Source of the DNA: Chloroflexota bacterium
GTDB taxonomy: Bacteria > Chloroflexota > Anaerolineae > Anaerolineales > Villigracilaceae
Length of the DNA stretch: 52,000 nucleotides
Reading direction: 5' to 3'
Assembly (NCBI GenBank): GCA_013152325.1
Contig: JAADGN010000133.1
Coordinates: forward strand, 1-52,000
Positions within the stretch are counted from its first letter, which is position 1; every line of letters starts with the position of its first letter. Below the pieces are notes generated by a model. That model was not told the origin of the DNA and did not search any database. It worked only from the letters and a program-made list of their open reading frames with translations. Positions 25,827-35,163 of this stretch are shown piece after piece. Made by a program: the position numbers and the translations under genes.

Positions 25827-26756
25827 TTGAGCAACGTGAGCGACGACCTGCAAACCGGACTAATTGTCCGGGCCCAATCCGGATTTTTTACCGTCGAAAC
25901 GGATTCAGGCCCCATCGTCTGCAAGCTGCGCGGCCGTCTCAAACGCGGCCCCCGCACTGGGGACATCCTGGCGGTGGGCGACCGAGTCCGCGTCAGCGTC
26001 CTGCCCGAAGGCGGCGGCATGATCGAAGAGATCCTGCCGCGCGAACGGGCCATCGTCCGGCTCGACCCGCGCCCGCGCGGCGTCTATCGTCAAATCCTGC
26101 TGGCGAACCCCGACCAGGCCGTCTTCGTCTTCGCCTGCGCCAGCCCCGATCCCCGCCTGCGGATGCTCGACCGCTTCCTGGTCATCGCCGAAAAACAAGG
26201 CATCCCGGCCCTGATCGTGGCCAACAAAGTCGACCTGGTCGGCCGTGAACAGGCCGAAACCATCTTTGGGCATTATCCACAGATCGGATACGAAGTCATC
26301 TATGCCTCGGCCAAAGAAGGGCTCGGCGTGGAAGACCTGCGCCAGCGCCTGACCGGAAAAATCTCCGCGCTGGCAGGCCCTTCCGGTGTAGGGAAATCCA
26401 GCCTGCTCAACACCATGCAGCCCGGCCTGGGACTGTCCGTACGCGAAATCAGCGCTGCGCTCAACAGAGGTCGTCATACAACCAACTTCCGCCAACTGCT
26501 CCCGCTGGCGGGCGGCGGCTACGTAGCCGACACACCCGGCTGGAAGTCGCTGGCATTATGGGATACCGAACCCGAAGAATTGGACGGCTACTTTCCGGAG
26601 ATCGCCCCACTGGTCGTACACTGCCAGTTCAGCGATTGCAGCCACACCCACGAACCTGGCTGCGCTGTCCACGAGGCGCTGGAAAGCGGCAAGATACACC
26701 CTGACCGCTACGACTCCTATCTGCGCATGCGAGCAGGGCTGACGCCCGATAACTGA
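25827..26756 (+). CDS. rsgA: Ribosome small subunit-dependent GTPase A
   Basis: The 309-residue protein has an N-terminal OB fold, then the circularly permuted GTPase order: G4 'VANKVDLV', G1 'GPSGVGKSSLLN' and G3 'DTPGWKS'. It ends in a zinc knuckle ('HCQFSDCSHTHEPGCAV'). RsgA helps mature the 30S subunit. The start is TTG at 25827, 6 nt after the PBP stop; a GTG at 25836 is an alternative. No strong ribosome site is seen, so translational coupling to the PBP gene is likely. Confidence 0.93.
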   Translation: MSNVSDDLQTGLIVRAQSGFFTVETDSGPIVCKLRGRLKRGPRTGDILAVGDRVRVSVLPEGGGMIEEILPRERAIVRLDPRPRGVYRQILLANPDQAVFVFACASPDPRLRMLDRFLVIAEKQGIPALIVANKVDLVGREQAETIFGHYPQIGYEVIYASAKEGLGVEDLRQRLTGKISALAGPSGVGKSSLLNTMQPGLGLSVREISAALNRGRHTTNFRQLLPLAGGGYVADTPGWKSLALWDTEPEELDGYFPEIAPLVVHCQFSDCSHTHEPGCAVHEALESGKIHPDRYDSYLRMRAGLTPDN

Positions 26757-26769
26757 GCACGGACTACCG

Positions 26770-27759
26770 ATGACTGACAACTGGAATCTCCTCGGCCACG
26801 AATGGGCGGTGAACATGCTCCGGCAGCACGTCGCCAACCGGACAATGCGCCATGCGTATCTCTTCACCGGACCTCCCGGTCTGGGCCGCCGCACCCTGGC
26901 CCTGGCCTTCGCCCAGGCATTGAACTGCACCCAGCCGCCCCAAGCGGGTGAGGCCTGCGGGACCTGCCGCGACTGCAAACAGATCGCGGCCATGCAGCAC
27001 CCCGATCTGACCATCGTGCAAGCGGAGAAAGAAGGCGGCATCCTTAGGGTGGATCAGATCCGCGAACTGCGGCGCGGGGTAATGCTCTCTCCCTACCAGG
27101 CGCAATACCGCGTCGCATTGCTGCTGCGTTTCCAGGAGGCCAACCCCAACGCAGCCAACGCGCTGCTCAAAACCCTCGAAGAAGCGCCAAAACAGGTCAT
27201 CCTGCTGCTGACGGCCGACAACGCCGAACAATTGCTGCCAACCATCGTCTCGCGCTGCGAGGTGCTCCGTCTGCGGGCGCTGCCCATCGAGCGCGTGGAG
27301 GCGCACCTGCGCGAGCGCGGCACGGAGGCGGCGCAAGCCCGTCTGCTGGCGCATCTTTCCGGCGGTCGTCCCGGCTACGCGCTGCGCCTGCTGGACGACA
27401 ACTCCGCGCTGGATTTCCGCAACAAAAAAATGGACGATGTGCAAAATCTGATCGCCGCTTCCCGCGTGACGCGTTTTGCCTACGCCGAAAAACTTGCCAA
27501 GGACAAGGATGTCTTCCGCCAGGTCTTGCTGCTCTGGCTCTCCTTCTGGCGAGACGTGATGCTGCGCGCCGCCGGGGAAGAGAACACCATCGCCAATGTT
27601 GACCGGGCGGATAAGATCGAGGCGCTGGCCGCACATCTGTCGCTATCCGAAGCGCGGCGGCTTGTCGTTGCCCTGGAAGAAGGGCTGACACAGTTGAAAC
27701 GCAACGTCAACGCGCGGCTGCTGGCAGAGGCCTTGCTGCTGGATTGGCCGTTTATGTAA
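26770..27759 (+). CDS. holB: DNA polymerase III delta-prime subunit
   Basis: The 329-residue AAA+ clamp-loader protein starts 'LLGHEWAVNMLRQHV' and has 'HAYLFTGPPGLGRRTLA', a Walker A with RR for the usual KT/S. That fits the ATP-inactive delta-prime subunit. A zinc module ('CGTCRDCKQ') and 'ANALLKTLEEAP' and 'VSRCEVLRL' follow, as in the family. It helps load the sliding clamp. It is 13 nt after rsgA in one operon. Confidence 0.93.
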   Translation: MTDNWNLLGHEWAVNMLRQHVANRTMRHAYLFTGPPGLGRRTLALAFAQALNCTQPPQAGEACGTCRDCKQIAAMQHPDLTIVQAEKEGGILRVDQIRELRRGVMLSPYQAQYRVALLLRFQEANPNAANALLKTLEEAPKQVILLLTADNAEQLLPTIVSRCEVLRLRALPIERVEAHLRERGTEAAQARLLAHLSGGRPGYALRLLDDNSALDFRNKKMDDVQNLIAASRVTRFAYAEKLAKDKDVFRQVLLLWLSFWRDVMLRAAGEENTIANVDRADKIEALAAHLSLSEARRLVVALEEGLTQLKRNVNARLLAEALLLDWPFM

Positions 27760-27795
27760 ATTTGTACACTTTCGTGGACAAGGAGGTATTTCACG

Positions 27796-28071
27796 ATGAA
27801 AGAGATCAAGCTCGAACACAATCCTTCACAAGAAAAACTGGATGCAATGGACGTCTTCTCCTGGCCGATCTGGGAGAAGGAGGTCTCAGAATTCCCCTGG
27901 CGTTACAACACGCAAGAACAATTCTACGTTCTCGAGGGGCGCGTCATCATCACGCCCGAAGGCGGCGAGCCAGTCGAGATCAAAGTCGGCGACTTTGTCA
28001 CCTGCCCCGCGGGGATGGCTTGCACCTGGCAAGTCCTCGAACCGATCCGTAAACACTACAACTTCAGCTAA
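27796..28071 (+). CDS. Small cupin protein (DUF861/COG3450 type)
   Basis: The 91-residue single cupin has 'EFPWRYNTQEQFYVLEGRVIITP', 'VGDFVTCPAGMACTWQV' and the ending 'PIRKHYNF', typical of the small EutQ-like/DUF861 cupins. Its function is not defined. It has the strongest ribosome site of the area (AAGGAGGT, 9 nt upstream), suggesting high translation. The gene sits 36 nt after holB, and a 130-nt gap follows before the isomerase gene. Confidence 0.85.
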   Translation: MKEIKLEHNPSQEKLDAMDVFSWPIWEKEVSEFPWRYNTQEQFYVLEGRVIITPEGGEPVEIKVGDFVTCPAGMACTWQVLEPIRKHYNFS

Positions 28072-28201
28072 GCATCCGCCCGAAAATTCTTCTGTGGCAA
28101 CGGCTTCGCCCAACACCCTGCAAGGGTCAGCCGTCAAACAGCGACCAAAAGTCGCTATCGCCACCACGCATTTTCCGGGCAGGTTCCAAACGGAAAAAAA
28201 C

Positions 28202-29263
28202 ATGCTCCTCGATAATCACCAAGATTTTGAAAAACTCGACCCCCAAAACATGCTCGCCGAGATCGACGGTTTGCCCGATCAACTCGCCGCGGCGTGGGGT
28301 TTAGGTCAGAAACAGGAATTGCCAAACCTTTCCGCAATTCGGCAGATCGTCATCGCCGGGATGGGCGGTTCGGCTATCGGCGCAGACTTGCTGGCATCCT
28401 ACGCCGCGCCCGTCTGCCGCGTGCCGGTCATCGTTCACCGGGATTACGGCCTGCCAGCCTTCGCCCGCGGCCCCGAGACTCTCTTCATCGCCTCCTCGCA
28501 TTCCGGCAACACCGAAGAGACGCTGGCCGCTTTCGACGCGGCAACGGACGCAAATTGCACGATCATCGTCCTCAGCACCGGCGGCAAACTCGCCGAAAAA
28601 GCCGCCGCGGCGAAAATTCCCATCTGGAAATTCGAGCACGCCGGGCAGCCGCGCGCCGCGGTCGGGTTTTCGTTTGGGCTGCTGCTGGCGCTCTTCGTGC
28701 GGGCGGGATTCCTGCCTGCGGAGCAGGTCAACGTCGCTGAGACGGTGGCAGCCATGAAGTCCCAGCAGGAATCGCTGCGCGCGGAGGTCCCGATCACGCA
28801 AAATCCGGCCAAATGCCTGGCCGGTCAGATGGTCGGCCGCTGGGTCACGGTCTTCGGGTCGGGTCGCCTGTCCCCCGTCGCCCGCCGCTGGAAAGGGCAG
28901 ATCAACGAAGTCGCAAAAGCGGGCGCGAATTTCGAATTCCTGCCAGAAGCAGACCACAACACCCTGGCCGGGACGCTCAACCCGGAAGAGACGCTGGCGC
29001 GCACGAGCAGTATCTTTCTGCGCGCCCCGTCCGACCAGCCGCGCAACCGCCTGCGCGCCGATCTCACACAGCAGGCTTTTATGCTGGAGGGGCTAAGCGT
29101 TGACAGCTACGACGCGAAGGGGAATTCCCCGCTGGCGCACATCTGGACGACGCTGCACTTTGGCGATTACCTGGCCTACTACCTGGCAATGGCCTACGGC
29201 GTAGACCCGACGCCCGTGGATGCACTGGTGGAATTGAAAGCATTATTGAACTCAGCGCAATGA
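28202..29263 (+). CDS. Bifunctional phosphoglucose/phosphomannose isomerase
   Basis: The 353-residue protein holds paired SIS domains: 'AGMGGSAIGADLL' and 'SSHSGNTEETLAAFD' form the sugar-phosphate site. 'WKGQINEVAKAGANFEFLPEADHN' carries the catalytic Glu/His region of the bifunctional family. It interconverts glucose-6-P, fructose-6-P and mannose-6-P. The ATG at 28202 has GGAAAAA before it; the longer upstream frame overlaps the cupin gene and was dropped. The stop overlaps the next start (ATGA). Confidence 0.9.
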   Translation: MLLDNHQDFEKLDPQNMLAEIDGLPDQLAAAWGLGQKQELPNLSAIRQIVIAGMGGSAIGADLLASYAAPVCRVPVIVHRDYGLPAFARGPETLFIASSHSGNTEETLAAFDAATDANCTIIVLSTGGKLAEKAAAAKIPIWKFEHAGQPRAAVGFSFGLLLALFVRAGFLPAEQVNVAETVAAMKSQQESLRAEVPITQNPAKCLAGQMVGRWVTVFGSGRLSPVARRWKGQINEVAKAGANFEFLPEADHNTLAGTLNPEETLARTSSIFLRAPSDQPRNRLRADLTQQAFMLEGLSVDSYDAKGNSPLAHIWTTLHFGDYLAYYLAMAYGVDPTPVDALVELKALLNSAQ

Positions 29264-30786
29264 GCGGCGCGAAGAAAAACTTCTCTCCAAGATTTTTCTC
29301 GTCGGAAAAATTCTACGGGCTGACGCTGTTCGCGTTGGCCTGTTTTGGGATTCTGCTCAGGCTGCGGCATTATCTCGCCAATCGTTCACTTTGGCTGGAC
29401 GAGGCGATGCTCGCCTTAAATATCCTCGACCGCTCTTTCGTGGGCTTGACTCAGCAGCCAATGGAATATGGGCAAAGTTCCCCGTTGGGGTTTGTCTTCT
29501 CCGTAAAAGCGGCCACCCTGCTTTTCGGAGATTCTGAATATGCGTTTCGCCTGTTCTCGCTGGCAGCGGGATGTCTTGCAATGATTTTGATGACAATTCT
29601 GGCAAAGCGCACGCTCCAGAAAACGGGGGCGCTCTTTGTCGTCGCATTCTTTGCAAGCAACCCTGCGCTGGTTTACTATACGGCGGAAACGAAACAATAC
29701 ATAGGCGACGTTGTTGTTACCCTGATTCTGCTGCTTTTGTTCAAGACCCACCTCGAGGGACAGGAACGCCCCAAAGACTTTGCCCTGTTGGGCGGATTAG
29801 GCGCGCTCGTTCTGTGGTTCTCTCACCCCGCCCTTTTCGTGGCTGCCTCCATCGGCCTTGTGTTGGTCATCCATTACGCGCGGCGTAGAGAAAAATGGCT
29901 TCCCGCAATTGCCGCCCTCTCGCTTTGGGGGGCGAGCGAAATTGCATTCTACTGGTTCCATTTGCGTCATCTAGCCAGCAGTGATATGTTGCAGGGTTTC
30001 TGGTTGGACGGTTTTCCGCCTCTCCCTCCGACGTTGGGCTGGTTCGTGACCATTTGGAACAAACTTGCCTTCGACCCGCTGGGCATTGCCATCCCTAGTT
30101 TGGCAGGGCTGGTTTTCCTGCTCTTCGCGCTGGGGATGGGGACGACCCTGCGCAGGAACAGGCTTTGGGGCGCTGTCCTGCTCACCCCGCTGACGTTGGC
30201 TATGCTTGCCGCGAGCATCCGCGTCTATCCCCTCATTGGACGGATGCTGCTCTTTGCCACGCCGATCTTTTTCCTCGCCATCGGCGCTGGCCTCGACGCG
30301 CTGGCGAATGCAGTCAAAAGACCTCCCATCGCTCAGGCCCTGACCTTGGTATTGGCTGCCTTGCTGCTCTACTCGCCAATGCACACCTCGCTCGAACTCT
30401 TCCGGTCGCCGCTCTATCGCGAGCACATCAAGCCGACAATGGCTTACTTGAAAAATGTGCTCAAAGAGAACGACACGGTCTATGTTTATTATTATGCGGA
30501 ACCCGCCTTCCGTTTTTACCTGCCCAAATACCATCTGGAGGGAATTAACTATGTCGCCGGCGGAAACCACCAAGATGACGCGGAGGGCTATCTGCGCGAA
30601 CTAGATACGTTGGCCGGGAAAAAACGCGTTTGGATCCTCTTTACACACGTCTACGAAAGAGGGGGGCTGAATGAAAAGGATTTTATGCTGGCCTATCTCG
30701 ATAAGATCGGCGTCAAACAGCGCGAATACCGCGTAGCGGGAACTTCGGTCTACCTGCTCTTGTACGACTTGAGCGCAGCGCCCTAG
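29260..30786 (+). CDS. GT39-family membrane glycosyltransferase (ArnT/PMT type)
   Basis: The 508-residue protein has roughly ten hydrophobic helices. The first loop holds 'RHYLANRSLWLDEAMLAL', where the acidic 'DE' is the usual GT-C catalytic site. 'YAFRLFSLAAGCLAMILM' and 'YYTAETKQYIGDVVVT' are family-like. Such enzymes move a sugar from a polyprenyl-phosphate donor to protein or lipid outside the membrane. The soluble C-terminal domain (about 380-508) is less conserved. It overlaps the Pgi/Pmi stop by 4 nt, joining sugar-phosphate supply with glycan assembly. Confidence 0.85.
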   Translation: MSGAKKNFSPRFFSSEKFYGLTLFALACFGILLRLRHYLANRSLWLDEAMLALNILDRSFVGLTQQPMEYGQSSPLGFVFSVKAATLLFGDSEYAFRLFSLAAGCLAMILMTILAKRTLQKTGALFVVAFFASNPALVYYTAETKQYIGDVVVTLILLLLFKTHLEGQERPKDFALLGGLGALVLWFSHPALFVAASIGLVLVIHYARRREKWLPAIAALSLWGASEIAFYWFHLRHLASSDMLQGFWLDGFPPLPPTLGWFVTIWNKLAFDPLGIAIPSLAGLVFLLFALGMGTTLRRNRLWGAVLLTPLTLAMLAASIRVYPLIGRMLLFATPIFFLAIGAGLDALANAVKRPPIAQALTLVLAALLLYSPMHTSLELFRSPLYREHIKPTMAYLKNVLKENDTVYVYYYAEPAFRFYLPKYHLEGINYVAGGNHQDDAEGYLRELDTLAGKKRVWILFTHVYERGGLNEKDFMLAYLDKIGVKQREYRVAGTSVYLLLYDLSAAP

Positions 30787-30807
30787 CACAGCTTTCTGAT
30801 TGGAATT

Positions 30808-31407
30808 CTAGCGATCCGCGGTGGCCCACAAATTCAGGTGGAATTCAAAGTAGCCGAATTTCACCTTGGTCATTTCAAAGCCGGCCCTGCCAAAATACCA
30901 TCCCAGCAGAGGCAGGGTGTAAACGAAAACGTGTTCGTCAATTTCTTCTTTGCTGACCAGCCCTGTCCGCGCCATGCCTTGCAGCAAACCATCTGACCAT
31001 GCAGCAGGGGTGGTGATAATCAGGCGACCGCCCACGCGCAGGATACGATGCACCTCCTGAAAGAGAGTCTGTAATCCATTTGGGTCGAGGTGTTCTACCA
31101 CCGCCAGCATGGTGACCACGTCAAAGTATTGGCCATCAAAAGGCAATGCCGTTGTTTTGTTCAGGTCAAGCGAATGCCACGTAACATCCGCAACGTTTTG
31201 CGGTTTCTCCAATTGGTCGACAGCAAATTTCTCGGCAAAATAAGTGTGCGACAAAAAATATGGGTAAGTGCCGCTGCCAATATCCAAAATGCGCCCCTTT
31301 CGCAAATCTTCAGGGACCAAAGCATCCGCCTGCTTTGCACGCAGGCGCGCCAACAAGGGTTCCAGCAAGCCATGTCCCCGCGTCATATGCGCTGGTTGTT
31401 CTCTCAT
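30808..31407 (-). CDS. Class I SAM-dependent methyltransferase
   Basis: Motif I is 'GRILDIGSGTYPYFL', followed by an acidic post-I region and 'FDVVTMLAVVEHLDP', as in Methyltransf_11 proteins; 'RILRVGGRLIITTPA' is motif III. The substrate is unknown. The ATG at 31407 has GGAGAAAAG directly upstream, so I preferred it over 31431, which has no ribosome site. The protein is then 199 residues. It lies at the end of the minus-strand exported-protein run. Confidence 0.82.
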   Translation of the reverse strand: MREQPAHMTRGHGLLEPLLARLRAKQADALVPEDLRKGRILDIGSGTYPYFLSHTYFAEKFAVDQLEKPQNVADVTWHSLDLNKTTALPFDGQYFDVVTMLAVVEHLDPNGLQTLFQEVHRILRVGGRLIITTPAAWSDGLLQGMARTGLVSKEEIDEHVFVYTLPLLGWYFGRAGFEMTKVKFGYFEFHLNLWATADR

Positions 31408-31487
31408 CTTTTCTCCAATGGATTGATTCATGCCTGCGGCGTCAACACAGGCCTCGTTGCAGACAAGTGCCGATTGTATTGCAAAAT

Positions 31488-32738
31488 CTACGGATAGACA
31501 AACCCCAAAAATACTCCGCGCGCCAGGAAGGATGCCGTCTGCGAGGGGATGTCCACGCTGATCAGGACGGCCTGATCCCAGTCATCTCCGCGCGCCATGA
31601 CGACCAGAGTCTGGTCATCGAACCAGCCGACAGGCTCCACGCGTCGCACGACGTTCAGGCCTGATGCCGTTACAAGAGCCGTGTCCGCGAAGTCGGCGAT
31701 CAGATTCCCGTTCATATTCCCCACACGAACAACCGAGTGGAAATTGGGCACTTCGGCCATCTGCCAGCCGCTGCCTTCCATCCATGCCACGTATTGATTC
31801 CCGGGAGAGAACGTCGCAGCCCCTGCACCGCGCGGATCTGTAGCGGGCAGCAACGGGAAGGTGATGTTCGCGCCGGCCTGCAAATTGCGGATGGTCATTG
31901 CCCCGACGCCAGCCCCCACGCTGGCATCATCCGAGTAGGCCACCCAGGTTCGGTCAACAGACAGGGCGGAGGGATTGGCCTCCGCGCCGAGGATCTGGAA
32001 ACTTGCGCCGGTCGCCAAATTGAGATAATACAACGTACGACGCGGGTCAAAGACGATGTCCCCGCCGATGCCCCAGGGACGTTTGCTGTACCACACGCCG
32101 ACCGGCTGATCCCCCTCGACGTCAATCGCCAGCGCGACAAGCGCCCAGCCCTGCGGATCCTCCTCCGTCAACACTGGCGCGGCAGTGGGCAGGGATTGCA
32201 CTGTCCCGACGTACAACTGGCTGCGCAGGACATCGGCATTAACGTCAAAGTCCGTCGTGGTATAGGCCACAATTGGTTTCCCGGGGGCGCCGACCAACCC
32301 GGCAAAAAAGGGCGTTGTAAGCAGTGTCGTGATCTGCTGGTTGACGTTCAGCAACAGAGACTCGTTCTGCTCAAAGGAGAAGTAGACCACCGGCACACTG
32401 GCGCTCCCTTGCGGCAGCGCGCCGGCAATATGAACGTTGGTCGGGGCGCTGTAAAGGAGGCCCGGCGTGCCGATCTCGAGTATTGTATACCCCTGGCGGT
32501 CGAAAATGGTCAGGCCAGCATCATTGCCCTTGCCCGTCACAACCCCTGTAGGCAAATAGCCGGGTGCAACCGCCGGCCCTGGAAGGGATGTCGGCGGAAG
32601 TGCCGCTTGCGGGGAGGATGACGCCGGCGCCGCCGCGGGCGGAGGCTGGCTGCCTGTCGGAGGGGTTAAAAGCGAGCAGGCAAACGTCAGTACAGCCATC
32701 AGCGCAAGGCCCGGATACAGACGGCGATTGGTTTTCAT
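31488..32738 (-). CDS. Secreted lipoprotein, beta-propeller-like
   Basis: The 416-residue protein has a lipobox ('VLTFAC') ending an N-terminal hydrophobic helix, then a Pro/Ala/Ser-rich linker. The rest is beta-rich with repeated strand-turn units ('DRTWVAYSDDASV', 'FSPGNQYVAWMEGSGW', 'PVGWFDDQTLVVMARG') resembling TolB/WD40-like propeller blades. GAGGTAAG precedes the ATG. It is 19 nt after the M23 gene and probably co-transcribed with it. No enzymatic motif is seen. Confidence 0.75.
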   Translation of the reverse strand: MKTNRRLYPGLALMAVLTFACSLLTPPTGSQPPPAAAPASSSPQAALPPTSLPGPAVAPGYLPTGVVTGKGNDAGLTIFDRQGYTILEIGTPGLLYSAPTNVHIAGALPQGSASVPVVYFSFEQNESLLLNVNQQITTLLTTPFFAGLVGAPGKPIVAYTTTDFDVNADVLRSQLYVGTVQSLPTAAPVLTEEDPQGWALVALAIDVEGDQPVGVWYSKRPWGIGGDIVFDPRRTLYYLNLATGASFQILGAEANPSALSVDRTWVAYSDDASVGAGVGAMTIRNLQAGANITFPLLPATDPRGAGAATFSPGNQYVAWMEGSGWQMAEVPNFHSVVRVGNMNGNLIADFADTALVTASGLNVVRRVEPVGWFDDQTLVVMARGDDWDQAVLISVDIPSQTASFLARGVFLGFVYP

Positions 32739-32757
32739 GTACTTACCTCACAATTTC

Positions 32758-35136
32758 TTACGGTTCCAGGCAGGCCGGTATCGAATCGCTCAACCCGCCG
32801 GGGTCTTGCGTCGAGCCGTTCTGGTCATAGATCTTGACGTACTCGATCTCCGGGAACTGCTTCAGGTTCAGATTGAGCAAGTCGGCGATGGTGTAGGCCG
32901 CGCCGCCCGACTGGCATGTGCCGGTCAGGTAGACATGCGCCACACCGTCTTGAATGTCCAACCGGGTGTACCCTGTGAAACCGTCCAGCAAGGCGACGTA
33001 GTTCCATTCATAGGCGCCCGGCCCCCTGAAGTACGCATTGAGCACCGCGCGCGGCAGATCGGATGTCCGCGCCCAGCGCACACCGGTCACTTCGTAGGGC
33101 GGCGTACCCGCAGCCAAGCGATAGCGATTGGCAAAATAGACGGTGGCCTTCGTCCAGAGCGGCGTCGCCGTCGGGCGGACGGTCCGCGTCGGCGTGGGTG
33201 TCCGCGTTGGGGTCGCGGTCGCGGTCGGCGTGGGCGTGTTCGTCGGGCTGGGCGTGAACGTATCGCTCAGGCATTCCGGCATGGAGTCGTTCCGCCCGTC
33301 CGGGTTCTGCGTCGAACCGTTCTGGTCATAAACCTTGACGAATTCGATCTCCGGGAACTGCTTCAGGTTGGCCTTCAGCAGATCCACGATCGTGTAATCC
33401 GAACCACCGGCCTGACACCTCCCCTTCAGGTAAACGTGCGCTACCCCGTTTTCGATGCGCAGGTCACTGTAACCGGTGAAGCCATTCAGGATGGCGACGT
33501 AGCCCCACCAGCGCTCTGTCGAGCCGGGGCCTTTGAAGTATTCGTCCAGGACAGCCCCCGGCAGCTTGGAAGTCCGCGTCCAGCGGACGCCGGTCGCTTC
33601 ATACGGCGGCGTACCTGCGGACAACTTGTAACTGTTGACAAAATAGACGGTGGCCTTCGTCCAGACCGGCGTCGCCGTCGGCCAGCGGGTCTGTGTGGGC
33701 GTCGGCGTGCGAGTCGGCGTGGGCGTGCGCGTTTGGGTCGGCGTGAGGGTAATGGTCGGGGTAAGCGTGATCGTGGGGGTACGCGTGATGGTCGGCGTGC
33801 GAGTCGGCGTCGGGGAGATGACCGGCGTCGGGGTCGCCTCGCCGAGATAGACAAATTTCACCGCGTCCGCGCCGACTTCCAGGCTGCCATAATTGTCCGG
33901 TTCATCCTGCGTATGGTTGGTCAGTTGGACGTATTCGCTGCCCCCGCCGGTGAAGTCATATTTGCCAATATATACCCAGCCATCGGTGACATAGAATCGA
34001 TTGGGAAAGACGACCTGATTGATGTGTACCGTATGCGAAAGCCCGGCATGTTTGATGGTGTAGACCGCGGCCTCGGTCGTGCCATGCACGGCGGGAATGC
34101 GGACATAGACCGCATACTGCCCGGAGGCCGAGCCAAAAGAGAGTTTCCATTTTGCAGTACACTTGACGACGCTATTCGCGGGGTAATAGCGCATGCTGTT
34201 GTTTTCGCTCTGCCCGGGCTGCGTGCTGGTCACCGTCCAACAGCCGGAGGGGATTTCGGCAAAATTCGAATCGCCGTCGTCGACGACAATGCCGCCGCCC
34301 ACAGCGGGAGGATAGGCAAGGGCGCTGCCCGAAGGCAGGACCAGTTTCCCCGAATAGACCGTCACGCTGGGATAAGCCGCCCACAGCGATTCGGGCTGGT
34401 TGTACGGCCAGGGGTCCGCGCCCTGCCCCGTCCAGCCATACGGGTCAACGGCCTGCCCCTGCGGATTGCGCACGCGCAGGTGCAGGTGCGGGCCGGTCGA
34501 GTTGCCGGTGTTGCCGCTGATGGCGATCATCTCGCCATGCGGCAGGTTCACACAGCCGTTCGTGCTGCACGGATAGACAGCCACCGCGCTCGTGTGCCCG
34601 TACCAGGTCTCGTAACCGTTGGGATGATGCAGGCGGACGTACAGTCCCAGCCCATAGCGGTGATCCTGCGGGTCGTGCCAGCCGGAATAGACGACCCGGT
34701 CGGTATCCGCCGCGGCGTAGATCGGACGGTAGTTGATGCCGTAGTCCGTGCCGTCGTGACCGTTGTAGGCCAGCCAGTCGCCCAGGCTGTACGACCAGTA
34801 GATGCCGTAGCCCAGGTCGCAGACTCCGTTCTGCGGCGGCTTTGTGCCGGGCGGCGAAGGGACGGGACAATTCTTGGCCGCCTCGTCGCCGGTAAAAACC
34901 ACCATGCGTTTGTCGGTCTGGGTGTAGTTGGGCGAGGTATGGTCGAAGAGCGATTCCTGGGAGGCGGTCCCCGGATAAGGCGGATACAGAAACGGGGTCA
35001 CGGCCTGTTGTGGAGCCGGGTTCAGGGCACGCGAGCGCGCCTCGTCCGCGCGGCCGCTGACGTCCCCGTTCGCACCGGCCAGAAATCCGGCCAGGAACAC
35101 CCCGGTGAAGGCAACTTTCAAAACAGTTCTGTTCAC
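32758..35136 (-). CDS. Modular secreted protein: M23 peptidase, golvesin-like domain, two GerMN domains
   Basis: A signal peptide leads to a peptidase M23 domain with 'HDGTDYG' (first zinc His and Asp) and 'GPHLHLRV' (late zinc His), so peptidoglycan hydrolysis is plausible. A golvesin-C-like beta domain follows ('VVDDGDSNFAEI', 'QYAVYVRIPA'). Two (TP)n linkers then separate two GerMN (spore-germination) copies, each beginning 'WTKATVYFVN' or 'WTKATVYFAN' and ending 'KVYDQNGSTQ' or 'KIYDQNGSTQ'. I chose GTG at 35136, which has GGGGAG upstream, over ATG 35151. GerMN domains occur outside sporulators, so no sporulation role is implied. Confidence 0.85.
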   Translation of the reverse strand: MNRTVLKVAFTGVFLAGFLAGANGDVSGRADEARSRALNPAPQQAVTPFLYPPYPGTASQESLFDHTSPNYTQTDKRMVVFTGDEAAKNCPVPSPPGTKPPQNGVCDLGYGIYWSYSLGDWLAYNGHDGTDYGINYRPIYAAADTDRVVYSGWHDPQDHRYGLGLYVRLHHPNGYETWYGHTSAVAVYPCSTNGCVNLPHGEMIAISGNTGNSTGPHLHLRVRNPQGQAVDPYGWTGQGADPWPYNQPESLWAAYPSVTVYSGKLVLPSGSALAYPPAVGGGIVVDDGDSNFAEIPSGCWTVTSTQPGQSENNSMRYYPANSVVKCTAKWKLSFGSASGQYAVYVRIPAVHGTTEAAVYTIKHAGLSHTVHINQVVFPNRFYVTDGWVYIGKYDFTGGGSEYVQLTNHTQDEPDNYGSLEVGADAVKFVYLGEATPTPVISPTPTRTPTITRTPTITLTPTITLTPTQTRTPTPTRTPTPTQTRWPTATPVWTKATVYFVNSYKLSAGTPPYEATGVRWTRTSKLPGAVLDEYFKGPGSTERWWGYVAILNGFTGYSDLRIENGVAHVYLKGRCQAGGSDYTIVDLLKANLKQFPEIEFVKVYDQNGSTQNPDGRNDSMPECLSDTFTPSPTNTPTPTATATPTRTPTPTRTVRPTATPLWTKATVYFANRYRLAAGTPPYEVTGVRWARTSDLPRAVLNAYFRGPGAYEWNYVALLDGFTGYTRLDIQDGVAHVYLTGTCQSGGAAYTIADLLNLNLKQFPEIEYVKIYDQNGSTQDPGGLSDSIPACLEP
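33165..33250. repeat. (TP)n linker-coding repeat, first
   Basis: This stretch is built of short GTCGGCGTGGGCGTxx units and encodes a Thr/Pro-rich linker between the two GerMN copies. It is coding in the minus strand, and only a low-complexity repeat at DNA level. Confidence 0.7.
33680..33835. repeat. (TP)n linker-coding repeat, second
   Basis: A longer GTCGGCGTG/GTGATGGTC-type repeat that encodes the Thr/Pro/Ile linker between the golvesin-like domain and the first GerMN copy. It has the same style as the first linker, about 500 bp away. Confidence 0.7.
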
Positions 35137-35163
35137 GGTGATTCTCCCCATTCAACGACGACG

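Noticed and set aside
33680-33835. Possible CRISPR or tandem array
   Set aside because: Units are short, imperfect and in frame with a Thr/Pro linker. No spacers are present.
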